From positions 248,001 to 312,000 of the forward strand of contig NZ_JASCXN010000004.1 in NCBI RefSeq assembly GCF_030010625.1: a stretch of DNA of 64,000 bases. Reading direction: 5' to 3'. Below the pieces are notes generated by a model. It was not told where the DNA came from. It searched no databases and was given only the letters and a program-made list of their open reading frames with translations. Below are positions 22,488 to 31,628 of this stretch, piece after piece. The stretch is from Streptomyces sp. CC208A (GTDB lineage: Bacteria; Actinomycetota; Actinomycetes; Streptomycetales; Streptomycetaceae). Each line of letters opens with the position of its first letter. Position 1 is the stretch's first letter. The position numbers and the translations under genes are program-made.

Positions 22488-23171
22488 TCAGCCGCGGGCG
22501 TAGGAGCCGAGGCCGACCAGGCAGTAGACGTACTCGTTGATGGTGGCGCCGTTCAGGGTGTAGCGGTGCGAGAAGGCGTACTCCGTCTTGGGGTTGGCGT
22601 TGCACTTGTTCATGTCGGAGGTGAAGGGGAAGGTCTGGATGACCTTGTAGTGGGCGTCCGAGGCCGAGCAGGGCACCTCCTCGACGCCGCTGACGGACTG
22701 CGCGGTCTCCGAGTCCGGCAGGGTGCCGTTGAGGCAGGTGCCCTTCCGGTACGGGTCGGGCTCCTTCTCCGTGGGGGTGGCGGTCGCGGTGGGGTCGAGG
22801 TTCAGGCCGTCGAGGTCGAGGCTGGGGAAGGGCGAGACCGAGAAGGTGGGGACGGGGCGCCGGGATTCGGGCCTGTCGTCCTTGTCGCCCTGGCTGAAGA
22901 GGTACGCGCCGCCGATCACCCCGCCGATGACGAGGAGCGGGACGAGGCAGCCCGCGACGCCGGACTTCCGCCGCTGCGGGGCCTGTCCTGCCGCGACCGT
23001 GATGCGGAGGAGGACGGTCGCGCCGGCGAGCTGGACGGGGACGAGGTCGCCGTGGCGGCAGGGCGGGACGTGGAGCCGGGTGGGGCCGGTGGCCGGCAGG
23101 TTCACCGGTATGACGACGCCGGTGGCGGCCTGCTGCGGGGTGAGCGTGAGGGGGATCTCCTGCGTGGACAC
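22488..23171 (-). CDS. Membrane-anchored protein with extracytoplasmic domain (LppU/SCO3897-like)
   Basis: About 227 aa from a GTG at 23171, with GAGGAG close upstream. A cytoplasmic N-terminus (IPLTLTPQQAATGVVIPV, resembling the substrate-binding repeat of DnaJ-type proteins, with PPCRHGD) precedes one transmembrane helix (about 90-108, VPLLVIGGVIGGAYLF). Outside is a Pro/Thr linker and a small domain with four cysteines (CLNG, PCSAS, KCNAN, YCLVG) that probably form two disulfides. The outer domain recalls the LppU/SCO3897 family. Function unknown. Its stop is 4 bp from that of the convergent DUF2079 gene. Confidence 0.6.
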   Translation of the reverse strand: MSTQEIPLTLTPQQAATGVVIPVNLPATGPTRLHVPPCRHGDLVPVQLAGATVLLRITVAAGQAPQRRKSGVAGCLVPLLVIGGVIGGAYLFSQGDKDDRPESRRPVPTFSVSPFPSLDLDGLNLDPTATATPTEKEPDPYRKGTCLNGTLPDSETAQSVSGVEEVPCSASDAHYKVIQTFPFTSDMNKCNANPKTEYAFSHRYTLNGATINEYVYCLVGLGSYARG

Positions 23172-23334
23172 CTGCTGCTCCTCGGGGAAGGATGCGGACG
23201 GGGACGGAGGGGCGCGCGTCGCCCGTATGACGTGTACACGAGGCGGGCCGGTTGCAGTCACCGACCCTTTTCCGTAATCGGATTCTAGTTCTCCGAACCG
23301 GATCCCACTCCCCCGAAGCGGCTCGTCTACCGCC

Positions 23335-24885
23335 TCAACTCCGCTTCCGAAGCTCCCCCTTGACGACTTTCCCGCTGGCGTTGCGAGGCAGTTCCTCCAC
23401 GAACTCGACCCGCCTGGGCACCTTGTAGTTCGCCATCTCCCGCCGTGACCAGGCGATCAGGTCGTCCGCGGTGAGCGTGGCGCCCGGCCGCCGCACCACG
23501 AACGCGCACCCGACCTCCCCGAGCCGCCCGTCGGGGACGCCGATGACGGCGACGTCGGCGATGTCCGGGTGGAGGCCGAGGAGTTGCTCGATCTCGGCCG
23601 GGTAGGCGTTGAAGCCGCCAACGATGAACATGTCCTTGAGGCGGTCGGTGATCCGCAGGTTGCCCGCCTCGTCGAGGACGCCGATGTCGCCGGTGCGCAG
23701 CCAGCCGTCCGCGTCGATCGCGGCGGCCGTCGCCGCCTCGTCCTCGAAGTAGCCGCGCATCACGTTGTGGCCCCGGACCAGGACCTCGCCCGCCTCGGAG
23801 AGGCGGACCTCGGTGCCGGGGACGGGCCGGCCGGAGGTGGTGGCGATCGTCTCGTCGGGGTCGTCGCGGCGGCACATGGTGACCAGGCCGCTCGCCTCGG
23901 AGAGGCCGTACGCGGTGAGGACGGTGCCGATGCCCAGTTCGGTACGGAGGCGTTCGACGAGCCGCAGGGGGACGACGGCGGCGCCGGTGACGACCAGGCG
24001 GAGGGTGGACAGGTCGTGGGCGGCGCGGGCCGGGTGGTCGAGGAGCGACTGGTGGAGGGTGGGCGGGCCGGGGAGGACGGTGATCCGTTCGGCGGCGATG
24101 TTGGCGAGGACGGTGTCGGCGGTGAAGACGGGCTGCGGCACGATCACCGCACCGCGCATCAGGCAGGCGAGGACGCCCGCCTTGTAGCCGAAGGTGTGGA
24201 AGAAGGGGTTCACGACGAGGTAGCGGTCGCCCTCGGCGAGACCGGCGAGCGCCGCCCACTCCTCGTAGCAGCGCAGGGTCTGGGCATGGCTGATGACGGC
24301 GCCCTTGGGGCGGCCGGTGGTGCCGGAGGTGTAGACGATGTCGGAGGGACCGTCGGGGTCGACGGCGTCGGCGCGGGCCCGGACGCGTTCGGCGGGGATC
24401 CGGTCGCCGCCCGCGAGGAACGCCTTCCAGGTGGTCCAGCCGTCCTCGTCGGGCGCGGTGTCGCCGAGGACGACGACCCGTTCCAGGTGCGGCAGGGGCA
24501 CTCCGGCGCGGCGCAGGGACGCGACGTACGAGGTGCCGAGGAAGGTGCCGGTGACGAAGAGGAGCCGGGCGCGGGAGCGGGCTAGGACGTCGGCGGCCTC
24601 GGTGCCCTTGAAGCGGGTGTTGAGGGGGACGAGGACGGCGCCCGCGGTGACGGCGCCGAGGGCGGCGACGATCCAGTCGAGGCTGTTGGGCGCCCAGATC
24701 GCGACCCGGTCCCCCACGCGTGTCCCGGCGGCCAGGCAGGCGGCGGCGGACCGCTCGACGCGGGCGGCGAGTTCGGCGTACGAGACGCGGGTACGGCCCT
24801 CAGCGACCGCCTCGCGCTCGCCGTACCGCTCCCCCGCCGCCCGTACGAGTCCCGGGATCGTGCCCCACTCCAGGTCACCGCGCAT
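23335..24885 (-). CDS. FadD3-like acyl-CoA ligase
   Basis: 516-aa ANL-superfamily acyl-CoA synthetase that activates a carboxylic acid with ATP and CoA. The P-loop YTSGTTGRPKGA is near residue 192, the AYGLSEASG motif near 320, the hinge region TGDIGVLDEAGNLRITDRLKD near 405-425 and the adenylation lysine in NASGKVVKGELRK near the C-terminus. It resembles the FadD3 group, which activates the propionyl side chain of ring-degraded steroids in mycobacteria and rhodococci. It diverges from the thiolase-like/DUF35/crotonase operon, and the shared control region holds two operator copies. The acid substrate is inferred, not shown. Confidence 0.83.
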   Translation of the reverse strand: MRGDLEWGTIPGLVRAAGERYGEREAVAEGRTRVSYAELAARVERSAAACLAAGTRVGDRVAIWAPNSLDWIVAALGAVTAGAVLVPLNTRFKGTEAADVLARSRARLLFVTGTFLGTSYVASLRRAGVPLPHLERVVVLGDTAPDEDGWTTWKAFLAGGDRIPAERVRARADAVDPDGPSDIVYTSGTTGRPKGAVISHAQTLRCYEEWAALAGLAEGDRYLVVNPFFHTFGYKAGVLACLMRGAVIVPQPVFTADTVLANIAAERITVLPGPPTLHQSLLDHPARAAHDLSTLRLVVTGAAVVPLRLVERLRTELGIGTVLTAYGLSEASGLVTMCRRDDPDETIATTSGRPVPGTEVRLSEAGEVLVRGHNVMRGYFEDEAATAAAIDADGWLRTGDIGVLDEAGNLRITDRLKDMFIVGGFNAYPAEIEQLLGLHPDIADVAVIGVPDGRLGEVGCAFVVRRPGATLTADDLIAWSRREMANYKVPRRVEFVEELPRNASGKVVKGELRKRS

Positions 24886-24910
24886 GACCGTACCCCCACT
24901 CTCCCTCTAG

Positions 24911-24925
24911 CTGACTATCCGTCAG
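24911..24925. promoter_or_regulatory. Operator CTGACT-ATC-CGTCAG (one mismatch)
   Basis: Copy of the shared inverted repeat, 25 bp upstream of the FadD3-like gene. It overlaps GATAGT on the minus strand, a possible -10. Confidence 0.63.
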
Positions 24926-24937
24926 ATTAGTTGTACC

Positions 24938-24952
24938 CTGACGCGCTGTCAG
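24938..24952. promoter_or_regulatory. Operator CTGACG-CGC-TGTCAG (one mismatch)
   Basis: Copy of the shared inverted repeat, 34 bp upstream of the thiolase-like gene and just downstream of TACCCT (24934-24939), a possible -10, so it would cover the transcription start. Confidence 0.63.
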
Positions 24953-24986
24953 CAGTGCTGCATCACCGCACCCATGAGGAGGTCCG

Positions 24987-26129
24987 GTGCTCAAGGACGC
25001 CACAGCCATCGTCGGGATCGGCCAGACACCCTTCGCGAAGCACCTCCCCGAGTCCGAGAAGACCCTCGCCTGCCGGGCGGTCCTGGCCGCCCTCGACGAC
25101 GCCGGGATCGACCCCGGCGAGGTCGACGCCTTCGCCTCCTACACGATGGAGGAGACCGACGAGGTCGAGGTCGCCAAGGCCATCGGCGCCGGTGACGTCA
25201 CCTTCTTCTCCAAGGTCGGCTACGGCGGCGGCGGTTCCTGCGCCACCGTCGGCCACCTCGCCGCCGCCATAGCCGCCGGTCAGGCGAGCGTCGGCGTCGC
25301 CTGGCGGTCCCGCAAGCGCGGCTCGGGCCCCCGCCCCTGGAAGAACACCGCCGTCCAGCTGCCCACCCCCGGCCAGTGGACCCGCCCCTTCGGGCTGCTC
25401 CGCCCCGCCGACGAGATCGGCATGCTCGCCCGCCGCTACATGCACGAGTACGGCGCCACCCGCGACCACCTCTTCAACGTCGCCCTCGCCTGCCGCAACC
25501 GCGCCAACCAGAACCCGGCCGCGATCATGTACGAGCGCCCGCTGACCCGCGAGATGTACATGACCTCCCGCTGGATCAGCGAACCCCTCTGCCTCTACGA
25601 CAACTGCCTGGAGACCGACGGCGCCCTCGCCTGCGTCGTCGTCTCCGCCGAACGGGCCCGCGACTGCCGCCGGCGGCCCGTCTACGTCCACTCCGCCGCC
25701 CAGGGGCTGCCCGCCCAGCACCACGGCATGGTCAACTACTGGAACGACGACCCGCTCACCGGCCCCGCCTGGACCGCCGCCCGCCACCTGTGGAAGACCG
25801 CCGACTTCGGCCCGGCCGACGTGGACGTCGCCCAGATCTACGACGCCTTCACCCCCCTCGTGCCGCTCTCCCTGGAGGGCTACGGCTTCTGCGGGCGCGG
25901 CGAGGGCGGCGCCTTCACCGAGGGCGGCGCCCTCGAACTCGGCGGCCGGCTCCCCCTCAACACCGGCGGCGGCGGTCTCTCCGAGGCGTACGTGCACGGC
26001 TTCAACCTCATCACCGAGGGCGTGAAGCAGCTCCGCGGCACCTCCACCGCCCAGGTCCCCGGCGCCGCCACCTGCCTCGTCACGGCGGGTGAGGGCGTCC
26101 CCACCTCGGCCCTGCTCCTGAGGAGTTGA
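24987..26129 (+). CDS. Thiolase-like lipid-transfer protein (Ltp2-type aldolase candidate)
   Basis: 380-aa thiolase-superfamily protein lacking the usual Cys-x-Ser nucleophile context; the loop reads GGGGSCATVGHL. It carries IYDAFTPLVPLSLEGYGFCG and a GEGG motif, then NTGGGGLSEAYVHG. Together with the DUF35 protein directly downstream it resembles the Ltp2-DUF35 pairs, which carry out retro-aldol cleavage of steroid side-chain acyl-CoA thioesters. It begins at a GTG preceded by a perfect AGGAGG. It heads a three-gene unit under the shared operator. Whether it acts on a steroid, a bile acid or another branched acid is unknown. Confidence 0.8.
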   Translation: MLKDATAIVGIGQTPFAKHLPESEKTLACRAVLAALDDAGIDPGEVDAFASYTMEETDEVEVAKAIGAGDVTFFSKVGYGGGGSCATVGHLAAAIAAGQASVGVAWRSRKRGSGPRPWKNTAVQLPTPGQWTRPFGLLRPADEIGMLARRYMHEYGATRDHLFNVALACRNRANQNPAAIMYERPLTREMYMTSRWISEPLCLYDNCLETDGALACVVVSAERARDCRRRPVYVHSAAQGLPAQHHGMVNYWNDDPLTGPAWTAARHLWKTADFGPADVDVAQIYDAFTPLVPLSLEGYGFCGRGEGGAFTEGGALELGGRLPLNTGGGGLSEAYVHGFNLITEGVKQLRGTSTAQVPGAATCLVTAGEGVPTSALLLRS

Positions 26130-26132
26130 CCG

Positions 26133-26564
26133 ATGCTGACCCCCGTCATCGACGAAGACGGCGCCCCCTTCTGGGAGTTCACCGCGCGCGGCGAACTCCG
26201 CGTCCAGGCCTGCGCCGAACCGGGCTGCGGCGAACTCCGCTTCCCGCCCCGCCCCTGCTGCCCGCACTGCCACTCCTTCGCCACCGAATGGCGCCGGATG
26301 TCCGGCCGGGGCCGCATCTGGTCGTACGTGCTCCCGCACCCCCCGCTCCTCCCCGACTACGCCGACCAGGCCCCCTACAACGCGGTCCTCGTCGAACTCG
26401 CCGACGCCCCCCGCATCCGCCTCGCCGGCAACGTCGTCGCCGCCCCCGACGCCCGCCTCGACTCCGTCGACCCGGCCCGCCTCCGCATCGGCGCCCCCGT
26501 CCGCGTCGCCTTCACCGAGATCGACGGCATCGCCGTCCCCCGCTGGATCCTGGAGCGCGGATGA
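26133..26564 (+). CDS. DUF35 zinc-ribbon/OB-fold protein, partner of the thiolase-like protein
   Basis: 143 aa. A rubredoxin-like zinc ribbon has four spaced cysteines (CAEPGCGELRFPPRPCCPHC, about 29-48) and leads into an OB fold (RGRIWSYVLPHPPLLPDY, then LVELADAPRIRLAGNVV). DUF35 proteins bind acyl-CoA and complete the active site of their thiolase-like partner, as known for Ltp2 and ChsH1-H2. AGGAG is 7 nt before the ATG, which is 3 bp after the stop of the thiolase-like gene. Its stop overlaps the next ATG by 4 bp, so all three are co-translated. Confidence 0.86.
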   Translation: MLTPVIDEDGAPFWEFTARGELRVQACAEPGCGELRFPPRPCCPHCHSFATEWRRMSGRGRIWSYVLPHPPLLPDYADQAPYNAVLVELADAPRIRLAGNVVAAPDARLDSVDPARLRIGAPVRVAFTEIDGIAVPRWILERG

Positions 26565-27337
26565 CGATCACCCTGGAACGGGACAAGGCGACCGGCGTCG
26601 CCGTCGTCACCCTCGACCGCCCCGAACGCCACAACGCCCTCACCCTCGCCATGGCCCGCGAACTCGCCGCCGTCTGGCGGGCGTTCCGCTACGAGGACGA
26701 GGTACGGGCGATCGTCGTCACGGGCGCCGGCGGCCGGGCCTTCTGCACCGGCATCGACCGCGACGACGCGGGCCGGGTGCCGCAGCCCCCGTCCCCGTAC
26801 ACCATCGACGACCCGCTGATCACGATCGGCCCCAAGGCCAACGACCTGTGGAAACCGGTGATCGCCGCCGTCGAGGGGATGGCCTGCGGCGGCGTCTTCT
26901 ACCTCCTCGGCGAGGCCGAGTTCCTCATCGCGGGCGAAACCGCCGAGTTCTTCGACCCCCACGTCACCTACGGCATGGCCAGCGCCTTCGAAACCATCCA
27001 CATGGCCCAGCGGATGCCCTTCGGCGAGATCGCCCGAATGGCCCTCATGGGCTCCGCCGAACGGATCTCGGCGGGGAGGGCGTACGAGACGGGCCTGGTC
27101 AGCGAGGTGACGAAACCCGGCGAAGCCCTGCCCGCCGCGCGAAAGGCGGCAGCCGTCATCGCCTCCTACCCGACGGAAGCCGTCCAGGGCACCGTCCGCG
27201 CCCTCTGGACGGCCAAGGAGTCCCTCAGACCCCAGGCCCTCGCCCAGGCCCCGCACCTGGTGACCCTCGGCAACCTGCCGGCGGACCGGCAGACGGAGCT
27301 GTTCACGGGGCGGCGGACGGGGTACCGGACGCGGTAG
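26561..27337 (+). CDS. Enoyl-CoA hydratase/isomerase (crotonase) family protein
   Basis: 258-aa crotonase-fold protein. The oxyanion-hole segments are AFCTGIDRDD (about 59-68) and VEGMACGGVFYLLGEAE (about 104-120). At the position where hydratases usually have the first catalytic Glu (xxPE) it reads FFDPHVTYG, a histidine, so it may not be a simple hydratase. Crotonases add water across enoyl-CoA double bonds, or isomerise or cleave acyl-CoA. Its ATG overlaps the DUF35 stop. A strong bidirectional hairpin begins inside its last codons, so it ends the operon. Confidence 0.82.
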   Translation: MTITLERDKATGVAVVTLDRPERHNALTLAMARELAAVWRAFRYEDEVRAIVVTGAGGRAFCTGIDRDDAGRVPQPPSPYTIDDPLITIGPKANDLWKPVIAAVEGMACGGVFYLLGEAEFLIAGETAEFFDPHVTYGMASAFETIHMAQRMPFGEIARMALMGSAERISAGRAYETGLVSEVTKPGEALPAARKAAAVIASYPTEAVQGTVRALWTAKESLRPQALAQAPHLVTLGNLPADRQTELFTGRRTGYRTR

Positions 27338-27367
27338 GGGCCCGTACCTCGCGCAGGGCCCCTACCG
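27330..27367. terminator. Bidirectional terminator
   Basis: A perfect 13-bp stem (GCGGTAGGGGCCC and its complement) with a 12-nt loop. It includes the crotonase stop codon and lies 9 bp from the stop of the convergent gene at 27376, so it can serve both. Confidence 0.85.
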
Positions 27368-27375
27368 CGTGCCGC

Positions 27376-27663
27376 TCAGGCCGTCTGCCGTCGGCGCTTC
27401 GCGACGAGCACGCGCGCCGCGAACGCCAGGGCGAAGGTCGCCGGGACGAACACGACGTCCATTCCCTGGAAGAGGGAAGCCGAGAGGACGAGGCGAACCA
27501 GGAGCAGGGCCCCGTACACCAGGGCGGTCACCAGAGCGGCGGCGGCCAACGGGTTCGACGGCTCGGAAAGAAGGAAGCGGCGCAGGGGGGAACGCGAAGC
27601 CGCCCCACTGGCCGCGGACGCCCCCAGAACGCCGTCACGCGAGAAGTCCCCCTGCGCCTTCAT
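27376..27663 (-). CDS. Small hypothetical membrane protein
   Basis: 95 aa with two hydrophobic helices (about 40-60 and 66-86) and a basic tail KRRRQ. The first 30 residues are polar. GGGGA precedes the ATG by 3 nt. No recognised domain. It follows a pair of hairpins that end the upstream secreted-protein gene, so it is probably transcribed alone. Confidence 0.55.
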   Translation of the reverse strand: MKAQGDFSRDGVLGASAASGAASRSPLRRFLLSEPSNPLAAAALVTALVYGALLLVRLVLSASLFQGMDVVFVPATFALAFAARVLVAKRRRQTA

Positions 27664-27691
27664 GCATCCCCCTGTGTCGCATGCGAGAAAA

Positions 27692-27731
27692 GGCTCTGGT
27701 CAGGAGCCCACGGCTCCAACACTGGAGCCGT
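27692..27731 (-). terminator. Two consecutive hairpins after the secreted protein gene
   Basis: ACGGCTCCA/TGGAGCCGT is a perfect 9-bp stem with a 4-nt loop (27710-27731). On the minus strand it is followed by a shorter GGCTC/GAGCC stem (27692-27708). They lie about 75-115 nt past the stop of the gene at 27807 and before the start of 27663. Confidence 0.65.
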
Positions 27732-27806
27732 AAAAGTCGTACCACGGCACACAGAGAGGTGGTTCGACCGGCGTCGAAGTACATCAGCTCCGGCCGCCGT
27801 GGGGGC

Positions 27807-28418
27807 CTACACCTCGTACGCGTCCCCGACCACGCACTTCCTCACCTTGTCGACGAGCCCGGGGCGCGCCATCTTCACGTCGAAGTCCTTCCGCTCCCCG
27901 GCACCCACCGTCACCGTCGCCGTCGCCGTGTCGACCACGGAGCCGGTGGCGCCCCGGAACTCCAGGGTCACCCGGTAGGTGGCGGTGGTGCTGTACAGGC
28001 CGTCGTTGGCGATCCGCAGCGTCGCCGTCGTGTCCGCCTTGCGGGCGGGCCTGCTCCTGCTCTTCTTCTGCGCGGGGTCCACGCAGTCGACGACGGTCAC
28101 GTTCACGGTGGTGTCCGACGGGGAGGGAGAGGGCGTGGGCTCGGTGGTGTAGTCGCTGCCCGAGCCGCCGGACCCGCTCGAACCGGACCCGCTCGAACCG
28201 GAGCCGTCGTAGCCGGAGCCGGAACCGGAACCGTCGTAGCCGGAGCCCGAGCCGTAGTCGCGGTTGTTCTTCTTCGAGCTGGAGCAGCCACCTCCGCCGC
28301 TGCTCTTGCTCTTGCTCTTTCCGCTGCCGCTCTTGCCGCCCGTGCTCGTCTGGAAGCCGGTCAGCGCCAGCACCACCACCGTCAGTGCGGCGGCCATCTT
28401 CAGCCGGGTCCGTGTCAT
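27807..28418 (-). CDS. Secreted protein with glycine-serine linker and beta-rich C-terminal domain
   Basis: 203 aa. A signal peptide (basic start, then MAAALTVVVLALTGF at about 8-22) is followed by a low-complexity Gly/Ser/Lys stretch to about residue 95 that includes repeated YDGSGSGSG units. The C-terminal 90 residues form a beta-rich domain with two cysteines (VDCVDP, RKCVVG) and FRGATGSVVDTATATVTVG, resembling FxLYD/CARDB-type extracellular domains. GGAGAGGG precedes the ATG. Function unknown; likely exported and exposed at the cell surface. Confidence 0.6.
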   Translation of the reverse strand: MTRTRLKMAAALTVVVLALTGFQTSTGGKSGSGKSKSKSSGGGGCSSSKKNNRDYGSGSGYDGSGSGSGYDGSGSSGSGSSGSGGSGSDYTTEPTPSPSPSDTTVNVTVVDCVDPAQKKSRSRPARKADTTATLRIANDGLYSTTATYRVTLEFRGATGSVVDTATATVTVGAGERKDFDVKMARPGLVDKVRKCVVGDAYEV

Positions 28419-28562
28419 CGCCCTCTCCCCCGCGCCCCGTCTCGTCATGTGCGCGCCACACCCTAGCGGGGGGGCGCCGGTGCCGCGTGGCGGGCGCCCC
28501 GCACCGGGCGTAGCGTCGACAACGAGAGAGCCGGACCGCGAAGCCCCCGAGGAGGCCGCTCG

Positions 28563-29135
28563 ATGATCCGCAACGTCGTCGGCTCGGTCCTGGCCCTCGC
28601 CGGAGCGACGGCCGCCGTCTGGAGCCCCTTCCGTGCCTGGTACGACGGCCGTCACGGACGCGACTACCCGATCGGGGACCTCTTCGGCGGCATCACCGAC
28701 ACCAAGGCCGCGGTCATCGGCTCGATCCTGCTGCCCTTCGCCTTCGCCGCCCTCGTCGCCCTCCTCGGGGTGGTGCTGCGCTCCCGGCTGCTCGTCGCCG
28801 CCGCCGGGACGGTCGTCCTCGGCTTCACCGTCCTGTGGATGGTGCGGGTCGGACAGGCCGAGGGCGGTCTGGTCCTCTCCGGCGGCGGGCGCGGCCTCGG
28901 CGACGGCGTCGCGAACGCCCTCGGCGGCGGGGTCCTGCTCCTCCTCGGCGCCCTCGTCATGTCCGGCCGGCCCAAGAGCCACCGCCTGGAACCGGCCGCA
29001 CCGCCGCCCACGCACCCGACGCTCGACGGCCCGCCGGTCGCACCGCCACCCGCCGGGCCCGTGGGCGACGCCGAGACCCGGTCCATGCCGTACCCCGAGC
29101 CCCCGCCCGACCAGGGCGGTCACCACCGGGCCTAG
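28563..29135 (+). CDS. Hypothetical membrane protein
   Basis: 190 aa with about four hydrophobic helices (3-20, 50-72, 77-95 and 115-135) and a Pro-rich cytoplasmic tail of about 50 residues. GAGG is upstream of the ATG. No known domain. Its TAG stop shares the tetranucleotide CTAG with the stop codon of the convergent kinase gene, so the two genes overlap at their last bases. Confidence 0.6.
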   Translation: MIRNVVGSVLALAGATAAVWSPFRAWYDGRHGRDYPIGDLFGGITDTKAAVIGSILLPFAFAALVALLGVVLRSRLLVAAAGTVVLGFTVLWMVRVGQAEGGLVLSGGGRGLGDGVANALGGGVLLLLGALVMSGRPKSHRLEPAAPPPTHPTLDGPPVAPPPAGPVGDAETRSMPYPEPPPDQGGHHRA

Positions 29136-31504
29136 CGCGGGACCCCGGCGCCCCGGCCGGTCGCCGTGCCCTTCGCCGCGTCGAGCGCGTACACGCAGCG
29201 GTCCTTGCTGCACGCGTACACGACCCCGCCCTTCGCCACCGGCGAGCCGGTGATCTCGCCGCCGGTGGCGAGCTTCCAGCGGAGCTGCCCGCCGGTCGCG
29301 TCCAGCGTGTAGAGGACGTGGTCGGCGGAGCCGAAGTGGACCCGGCCGTCGGCGACGACGGGGGCGCCGACCAGCTCGCCGCCGGCCGCGAACCGCCACC
29401 TGGGGGTGCCGGTGACCGCGTCCAGGGTGTAGAGCGCGCTGCCGCTGCCGACGTGCACGTTGCCGGCCGCGACGAGCACCGGCTCGGACGACTGGCGCGC
29501 CTCGGTCGCGATCCGCCACCGGTCCTGGCCGGTGGTGGCGTCGAGCGCGTACACCGTGCCGAGGTGGTCGGCGAGGTACACGCCGCCGCCGGTGACGGCC
29601 GGGCCGGGCGCGAAGGCGGGCGGCGAGAGGAAGACGGCGGGCGCCTCGAAGTGCCAGCGGACGTGCCCGGCCGCGATGTCGATCGACAGGACGCGGGTGC
29701 CGGCGGAGACGTACACGCAGCCGTCCTCGGCGGGGGCGACCCTGACCGGCACGTGCCCGCAGGAGGCGGCGTCGCCGATCGGGTACGACCAGCGTTCGGT
29801 GCCCGTCCGGGCGTCGAGGGCGCGGAGCCGGGCGTCCTGCCACACGTACACGGTGTCGCCGTGCACGGCCGGGCCCGCCTCCGGGGTCTCGAAGTCGGTC
29901 TGGCAGCCGGTGATCTCCCACAGCTTGGCGCCGTTGGACGCCTCCCAGCCCTGGACGCCGCCGCCCCGGGTGCCGGTGACGACGGTGCCCCGGTCCACCT
30001 GGAGGGAGTACACCCAGGAGTCGGTACGCAGCCGCCACCGCTCGCTGCCGTCGGCGGCGTCGAGCGCGTACAGCGTCGGCCCGTCGGAGGCGTGGATACG
30101 GCCCTGGGCCACCGCCATCGACCAGGCCACGTCCCGCGTCTTGAACTGGCGCCGGCCGCTGCCGGTGTCAAGGGCGTGCACCTCGAAGGAGGTCACGTAC
30201 AGCAGGTCGCCGTCGACGACCGGCGTCCCCCACACGTCGTTGGACATGCGGAAGCGCCACGGCCGCCACTGCCCCGGCGGGGGCGGCGGGGTCGGCGTGG
30301 GCTGCGGCGGTACGACGGGGGCCTCGGGCGACGGCGCCGGTTCGCCGCCCGGCGGCCTGAGCCAGCCGGTGGCGTGCGGGTCGGCGGCCTGGCCGACGGC
30401 GACGGCCGCCCGGGTGTCGGAGACCCGGGGGCCGGGCCCGATCGGCACGGTGGCGCCGCCGAGCCGCACCGGCCCGCCGGACTGCTCGGCGGGCCCGGCG
30501 TGCCGGCCGCCCGCATGGGCGGGCTCGGGCGCGCGCGGGTCGCCCCCGTCGTACGGGACGGGCGGGCGCGGCGGCATAGGCGGCGGGGAGACCGGGGGCG
30601 GCGGGGTCGGCCGGCCACCGCGACGGATCTCGATCATCTCGACGGCGCTGCGCGGCAGCCACGCGGAGGCGGTGCCGCTGTCGTCGCTGCCCGGCCCGAA
30701 GAGGTGCGGGGCGAGCATGGCCTGGAGGTCGGCCGGGGTCGGCCGCTGGGCCACGTCCATCTGCATGCACGCGTCGATGAGGGGCCGCAGCTCCTCGGGC
30801 AGGCCCTCCAGGTCGGGGCCCTCGCGCAGCAGCATGAAGACGGTCTCGACCGGGTTGGCGCCGTGGAAGGGCGCGTGCCCGGTCGCGGCGAAGACCAGCA
30901 TGGAGCCGAGCGAGAAGACGTCGCTGGCGCCGGTGACGCTGCGCGAGTCGCGGGCCTGCTCGGGCGACATGTAGGCGGGGGTGCCCACGGCGACGTTGGT
31001 CATCGTCAGCCGTGTGTTGGAGACGCCGGACGCGATGCCGAAGTCGATCACCCGGGGGCCGTCCTCGACGACGAGGACGTTCGACGGCTTGAGGTCGCGG
31101 TGGACGAGCCCGGCGCCGTGGATGGACTGCAGGGCCTCGGCGACACCGGCGGCGAGCCAGCGCACCGCCTGGGCCGGCAGCGGCCCGCACTCGTTCACTA
31201 TCTCTTCCAGCGAGGGCGCGGGCACGTACGCGGTCGCGAGCCACGGCACGGCGGCGCGCGGGTCGGCGTCGACGACGGCGGCCGTGTAGAAACCGGATAC
31301 CGCCCGGGCGGCCTCGACCTCCCGGGTGAAACGGACCCGGAACAGCTGGTCCTCCGCGAGCTCCGTGCGCACGGTCTTGATCGCCACCCGCCGGCCGGAC
31401 GCCGACCGCGCGAGATAGACGAGACCCATGCCGCCCGCGCCGAGCCGGCCCAGCACCTCGAAGGGCCCGATGCGTCTCGGGTCGTGCTGCGTCAGCTGTT
31501 CCAC
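29132..31504 (-). CDS. AfsK-like Ser/Thr protein kinase with C-terminal PQQ propeller
   Basis: 790 aa. The N-terminal Hanks-type kinase (about 10-275) has the glycine loop [13 protein letters not shown] lysine about 43 in AIK, catalytic HRDLKPSN (Asp about 137), DFG near 154 and [12 protein letters not shown] Pro-rich linker follows (about 295-420). The remaining 370 residues are a PQQ-type beta-propeller with repeated blades ending LDAxTGxxRW. There is no transmembrane helix, as in AfsK, which is about 800 aa with the same domain order and phosphorylates AfsR. An AfsR homologue is 17 kb away. Several AfsK paralogues occur in Streptomyces, so I leave the symbol blank. It starts at a GTG with GGAGG 10 nt upstream. 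Confidence 0.85.
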   Translation of the reverse strand: MEQLTQHDPRRIGPFEVLGRLGAGGMGLVYLARSASGRRVAIKTVRTELAEDQLFRVRFTREVEAARAVSGFYTAAVVDADPRAAVPWLATAYVPAPSLEEIVNECGPLPAQAVRWLAAGVAEALQSIHGAGLVHRDLKPSNVLVVEDGPRVIDFGIASGVSNTRLTMTNVAVGTPAYMSPEQARDSRSVTGASDVFSLGSMLVFAATGHAPFHGANPVETVFMLLREGPDLEGLPEELRPLIDACMQMDVAQRPTPADLQAMLAPHLFGPGSDDSGTASAWLPRSAVEMIEIRRGGRPTPPPPVSPPPMPPRPPVPYDGGDPRAPEPAHAGGRHAGPAEQSGGPVRLGGATVPIGPGPRVSDTRAAVAVGQAADPHATGWLRPPGGEPAPSPEAPVVPPQPTPTPPPPPGQWRPWRFRMSNDVWGTPVVDGDLLYVTSFEVHALDTGSGRRQFKTRDVAWSMAVAQGRIHASDGPTLYALDAADGSERWRLRTDSWVYSLQVDRGTVVTGTRGGGVQGWEASNGAKLWEITGCQTDFETPEAGPAVHGDTVYVWQDARLRALDARTGTERWSYPIGDAASCGHVPVRVAPAEDGCVYVSAGTRVLSIDIAAGHVRWHFEAPAVFLSPPAFAPGPAVTGGGVYLADHLGTVYALDATTGQDRWRIATEARQSSEPVLVAAGNVHVGSGSALYTLDAVTGTPRWRFAAGGELVGAPVVADGRVHFGSADHVLYTLDATGGQLRWKLATGGEITGSPVAKGGVVYACSKDRCVYALDAAKGTATGRGAGVPR

Positions 31505-31628
31505 TTGCCTGCCACCTCCCCGTACGGGCCATGACGGTACGGCCCGACCCCTGATTGTTCCTGTCCGGAGCCCTGGTTGCGAACCCGGGGGCGGATCGGG
31601 GTGTCACACCTCATATCGAGTGGATCGC

